From Casuarius casuarius (taxonomy: Eukaryota; Chordata; Aves; Casuariiformes; Casuariidae): a DNA stretch of 64,000 nucleotides. The notes beneath the pieces were generated by a model, which worked only from the letters and a program-made list of their open reading frames with translations, was not told where the DNA came from and searched no databases. The DNA is taken from assembly GCA_003342895.1 (NCBI GenBank), contig PTFA01000081.1, forward strand, positions 2,370,181 through 2,434,180. Direction: 5' to 3'. Of this stretch, positions 60,926 through 64,000 are shown one piece after another. How positions within the stretch are numbered: position 1 is the stretch's first letter; every line of letters begins with the position of its first letter. A program made the translations under genes and the position numbers.

Positions 60926-62289
60926 CTAAGGCTGGAAATTTTCCACCATACAGAGACGGCAGGAAGTATTTCAGTGATCTAAAACATGCCTGAGGATACT
61001 CACATGACTAAGTAAAAGTGTGAAGGCATTCTAGCGTTAATGCATCATCCCCACACTGTCTCTGGGCACCTGCCCCTACCTGCTGTGTGGGCAGTTTTGT
61101 TCTGGTTTGAACCTCAGAGAACTCATTCCAGTCTGTTACTTTGCAACACTGAGAGGTCAAAAAAAGGGATTTTCTCAATCAGATTTATTGCCGTCATCTC
61201 GCCGCCCATACCACACTCCTGTGTAGAAGCTAGTTACCCAGCTTCCCTTATTCTGTCATGTTCTCTTTCATGCCCAGCATCAAGGTACAAGAACGACTCA
61301 TGGGACTGGGAATCTCCACACCATAGTGATAAATCTACGTCATTGTGTAACACAATGGCAAGTAGTTGGTTTATGAGATCTCAAGCAAATCTTACTGACT
61401 ATAATTTTTCCCTTCTAGATCTGCATGCATGGCAGGCCATGAGGAGAGTGGATTGTAAAGAATGGCTGATAGACTGAGAAGTTGGGAAGTTATTGGTTAA
61501 GAAATGAAATAATCAAGCACCTTCCCAAACAATGATTGTATAGTCTCTCTGGTTGTGCCTCTGACTTGACTGATGTTTCTGACCCAAATTTTGATAGGAA
61601 ACTGGGCAGGACACAAAGAGAAAATATAATTTGCTGTGAGATGCCACATGTCCTGGCACATGGTTCTCAATATTGGCGTTACTCTGGGAGACCATGGTTC
61701 ACATCGCTGTAGCTACATGAGCTCATGTCTGTGTTGTTCACATGCTCCCACTTTGCAGGGAAACAGGAGGGGATGCATTGGCATCACATGAAGAAGCTTT
61801 TTTCTCTTTCAAATGTCAGCTTTCCCTCTGGAGACTTGTTAAGCACAAAATGACAGTGTCCCCAGGTCATGCATTACTCAGCAGCAACATGAGGCCCCCA
61901 GATGTGCTGTGGCTCCAATTCAGAGGATGTTCTTTGTCTGGGGGACAATGCTCCATCTCCTTTAATACATCTGTTGAGAAAAGGCAGGAGCCAATGTACT
62001 GGTTTGACTTGAACTTCAGGCATCATTCTCAAAGATGAACGTCCTCTCATTTCCCATCCTGTCTTCAGCTCTTGAGAAGCATGTTTTTTTCCCTTCACAT
62101 GGGCATTAAAGACACGGGCCTGCACTGCTGTCCCTCATGCCTCAAGTGTGCACAGAAGTCAGGATGTATCCCATATCCTAACTAGTCATTGGCCTCTTCT
62201 CAAGCTACAGCTGTCCAGATGAGTTACAACAGACCAAATCTGTAAAAGCTAAATTTGCCCTCCATTCTGACAATATCACAGCAATTTCC
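60926..62289. other. No gene recognised
   Basis: A 145-codon frame at 61040-61477 on + is the longest here. It lacks any domain signature, has no good upstream acceptor, and I regard it as chance. No repeats are recognised. Confidence 0.45.
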
Positions 62290-62639
62290 TTGCTGAGATG
62301 GCTTTAAATTGTCCCAGTTTGCAAACAGAGGGAGCAGGGCTGGATTGTGGCACTTTTTATAAAGATCGTCTGTCATTTCAGTAGGAAGTCAGCGAAACAC
62401 GTGGCTGTGTTTAGGCGTTGCAGCAAGGATCGCTGTGTTTTGTAATAGTCGTACATTAAAAACTGAGTTTTCTGCCAGTTGTGCACGTGTGAAAGGCTGC
62501 CCCGACTAATGATTTATCAGGCATGAAAACACATGAAGGGGTGTTGTACTCCCTCCAAACTTTCTCATGAAGCAGTTTAGCTGTCCAGCTCTGAGTCTTT
62601 GCTATAGTTTATATGGCTGCTGGGGTGCTCTGCAACTTC
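62290..62639. promoter_or_regulatory. Candidate conserved non-coding element
   Basis: Retained CpGs in AT-rich DNA (aagatcgtctg, gtcagcgaaacacgtggc, ttaggcgttgc, ggatcgctg, agtcgtacatt, gcacgtgtg, cccgactaatg) with CACGTG-like E-boxes near 62399 and 62483 and ctaatgatttatcagg at 62506-62521. No repeat signature. Confidence 0.33.
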
Positions 62640-62700
62640 ACACACACTGGCTTATGCCGGTTTAACTCCACTGATTTCAACAAAGTTTGGTTGGCTTTTC
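62640..62700 (+). repeat. Ancient spacer repeat fragment
   Basis: ggcttatgccggtttaactc followed by cactgatttcaacaaagttt resembles the 'tataccggtttaactccactgacttcaatggagtta' core of old sauropsid spacer repeats. Confidence 0.45.
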
Positions 62701-63789
62701 TCGACATCAAGCATATCCATATGGCATAAGCTTTGTTTTGCTGTTTCATAAATATAAAATAATGAAGTAAAGCCTAGGAAAGTGTCAAAGAAAGAACAGT
62801 GCATCTCATCTAAACTCAAGGTGTCAGCTGTCTTTATGGGAATAGGAAGAGGGATTTTGGCCCAGCTGAAGGAACTCCATTAAGAGACGTGTGTGAGGGA
62901 TGTGGCAGAATTACTGTAGGAGAGCAACAAAAGTAAGAAGAAAAACTGATGTTTTCTATATATGAAACATTTCTATGAGAGGATGAATCCTGAGGATAAA
63001 ATAAAGACTTGTGAATTGCTTATGACTCATTGGGAAGTACTTTGCTCTCAGTGTTAGCAACAGCTAATGGGAATCACAGGCTTCGTGTGTAAAAGGTTAG
63101 CAGCGTGGTCCATATGTCTGCTTACTTTCATTCTAGAGTATTGTTGGGTCATTTTTATGGTATGAGTGTTATTGCAGACTACATCTTTCTACAGAGGTCT
63201 TGTGTTGTAGATAGATTTTTATACAGTCTTCTTCCAACATTGGTGCTACTGTATTTGGGGACCTGATTTGGGGACCCTCAATAGGCATCTTTTATTACTG
63301 CTGCCGATCAACTTTTGAGATCCTCAGTTGTTTGCTTGAACTGACAGTGATACGGAGTCTCGTTAACTGTCCGTAGCCAAGAATAGGGATAGAGTTGCTT
63401 GGTTTGTGGAAAAAAATGTGGGAGCAGAAAGGAGAGCCAAAAGTAAGAGGAAGGAACTCAGAATGCAATTGAGTTCTCCAAGAATTGTAATAGCTTTAAA
63501 AAATACTATTTTTTTAAAGATACAATAATAGAAAATTTTAGGAACTAATTTTAGGAGTTCGATAAAATGAGGACAGGAAGGCACTAAAGCTAAAAAGAAA
63601 AGGAAGAGTCTTTTGGGCCAAAACCATGTTCAAATACTATGAAATGTGCTTCTGTAACACCTAATAGAGCCAACAGGATTTGTATTAAACTTATGAAAAA
63701 AAAAATCCCCAGTTCAGGTGAATGTTTTTATCCTTTGTTATGTGGTGAGATCTTGTCCCATAATGACCACTGAAGTCTTTGTCTTCCAT
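62701..63789. other. No gene recognised
   Basis: AT-rich unique-looking DNA. Nothing else is recognised. Confidence 0.45.
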
Positions 63790-64000
63790 GTTCTGTATAA
63801 TCAGTTTTATCTCTACAGAATGATATTACAAGAGAATTTTTATCCATCTTTACACATCCCAAATTTTGGGATAAACACCCAGATCTACAGGTAGGAAATC
63901 AAGTGGACCAATTATACTCTTTCCTGTTAAAATTAATTATTACAATGGAAAAAAAAACCATTATCATCGTGATCCTTTTATATATGGTCATTAATTCATC
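63790..64000. promoter_or_regulatory. Candidate conserved non-coding element at right edge
   Basis: Contains taaaattaattattacaatg near 63926-63945 and accattatcatcgtgatcc, dense homeodomain- and SOX-like text. It probably continues past the window. Texture-based only. Confidence 0.28.

Noticed and set aside
61040..61477. 145-codon frame on +
   Set aside because: No domain, low-information composition and no acceptor at its start. Frames of this length are expected by chance in 64 kb on six frames.
1..64000. Search for tRNA, rRNA, known microRNA, CRISPR array or bacterial features
   Set aside because: No cloverleaf with A/B boxes, no rRNA core, no recognisable known microRNA seed within a hairpin, and no regularly spaced repeats were seen; the sequence is eukaryotic non-coding DNA.

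Overview
The window reads as non-coding DNA of an amniote, most likely a sauropsid (bird, crocodilian or turtle). The evidence is the repeat content: worn CR1-, L2- and RTE-like LINE pieces, MIR-like SINE scraps, and old palindromic spacer repeats with the 'tagctccattgaa' and 'ccaaattctgccct' type cores that are common in reptile and bird genomes. There are no long open frames, no operon-like packing and no ribosome binding sites. Because the old repeats are strongly degraded I lean towards a bird, but this cannot be settled from the sequence. About ninety single-base Ns interrupt the sequence, almost all between 8.7 and 49.3 kb.

Layout. Bases 1-240 are the edge of a CpG island, fading to about 1.1 kb, with two plausible splice donors, so the left end probably carries the promoter or first exon of a gene. 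From 1.1 to about 36 kb the DNA is G/T-rich on the + strand and holds only repeats and scattered conserved-looking blocks: a hAT-like fragment at 3.85 kb, an L2/L3-like 3' end at 7.2 kb, a CR1-like reverse-transcriptase relic at 18.7 kb, a palindromic repeat at 19.3 kb and an L2-like relic at 25.1 kb. From 36.6 to 43 kb there are several blocks that look like conserved non-coding elements, best at 36.64-37.31 and 40.38-40.89 kb. From 41 to 49 kb CpG is very scarce and MIR-like fragments occur on both strands. A large worn RTE-like LINE lies at 52.05-54.1 kb. An AT-rich hairpin and microsatellites follow at 54.7 and 57.8 kb. The last 6 kb again looks conserved.

No protein-coding gene can be called with confidence. 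Open frames reach at most about 174 codons, overlap each other on both strands, often contain Ns, and resemble no protein family apart from the LINE relics. The most gene-like feature is a predicted exon at 60021-60355. It has a strong polypyrimidine acceptor, a CAG|GTAAGA donor, and an ATG in strong context (G at -3, G at +4) opening a 21-codon frame that runs to the donor. One economical but unproven model is a + strand gene with a non-coding first exon in the CpG island, a roughly 60 kb first intron rich in regulatory DNA, and a start-codon exon at 60 kb.
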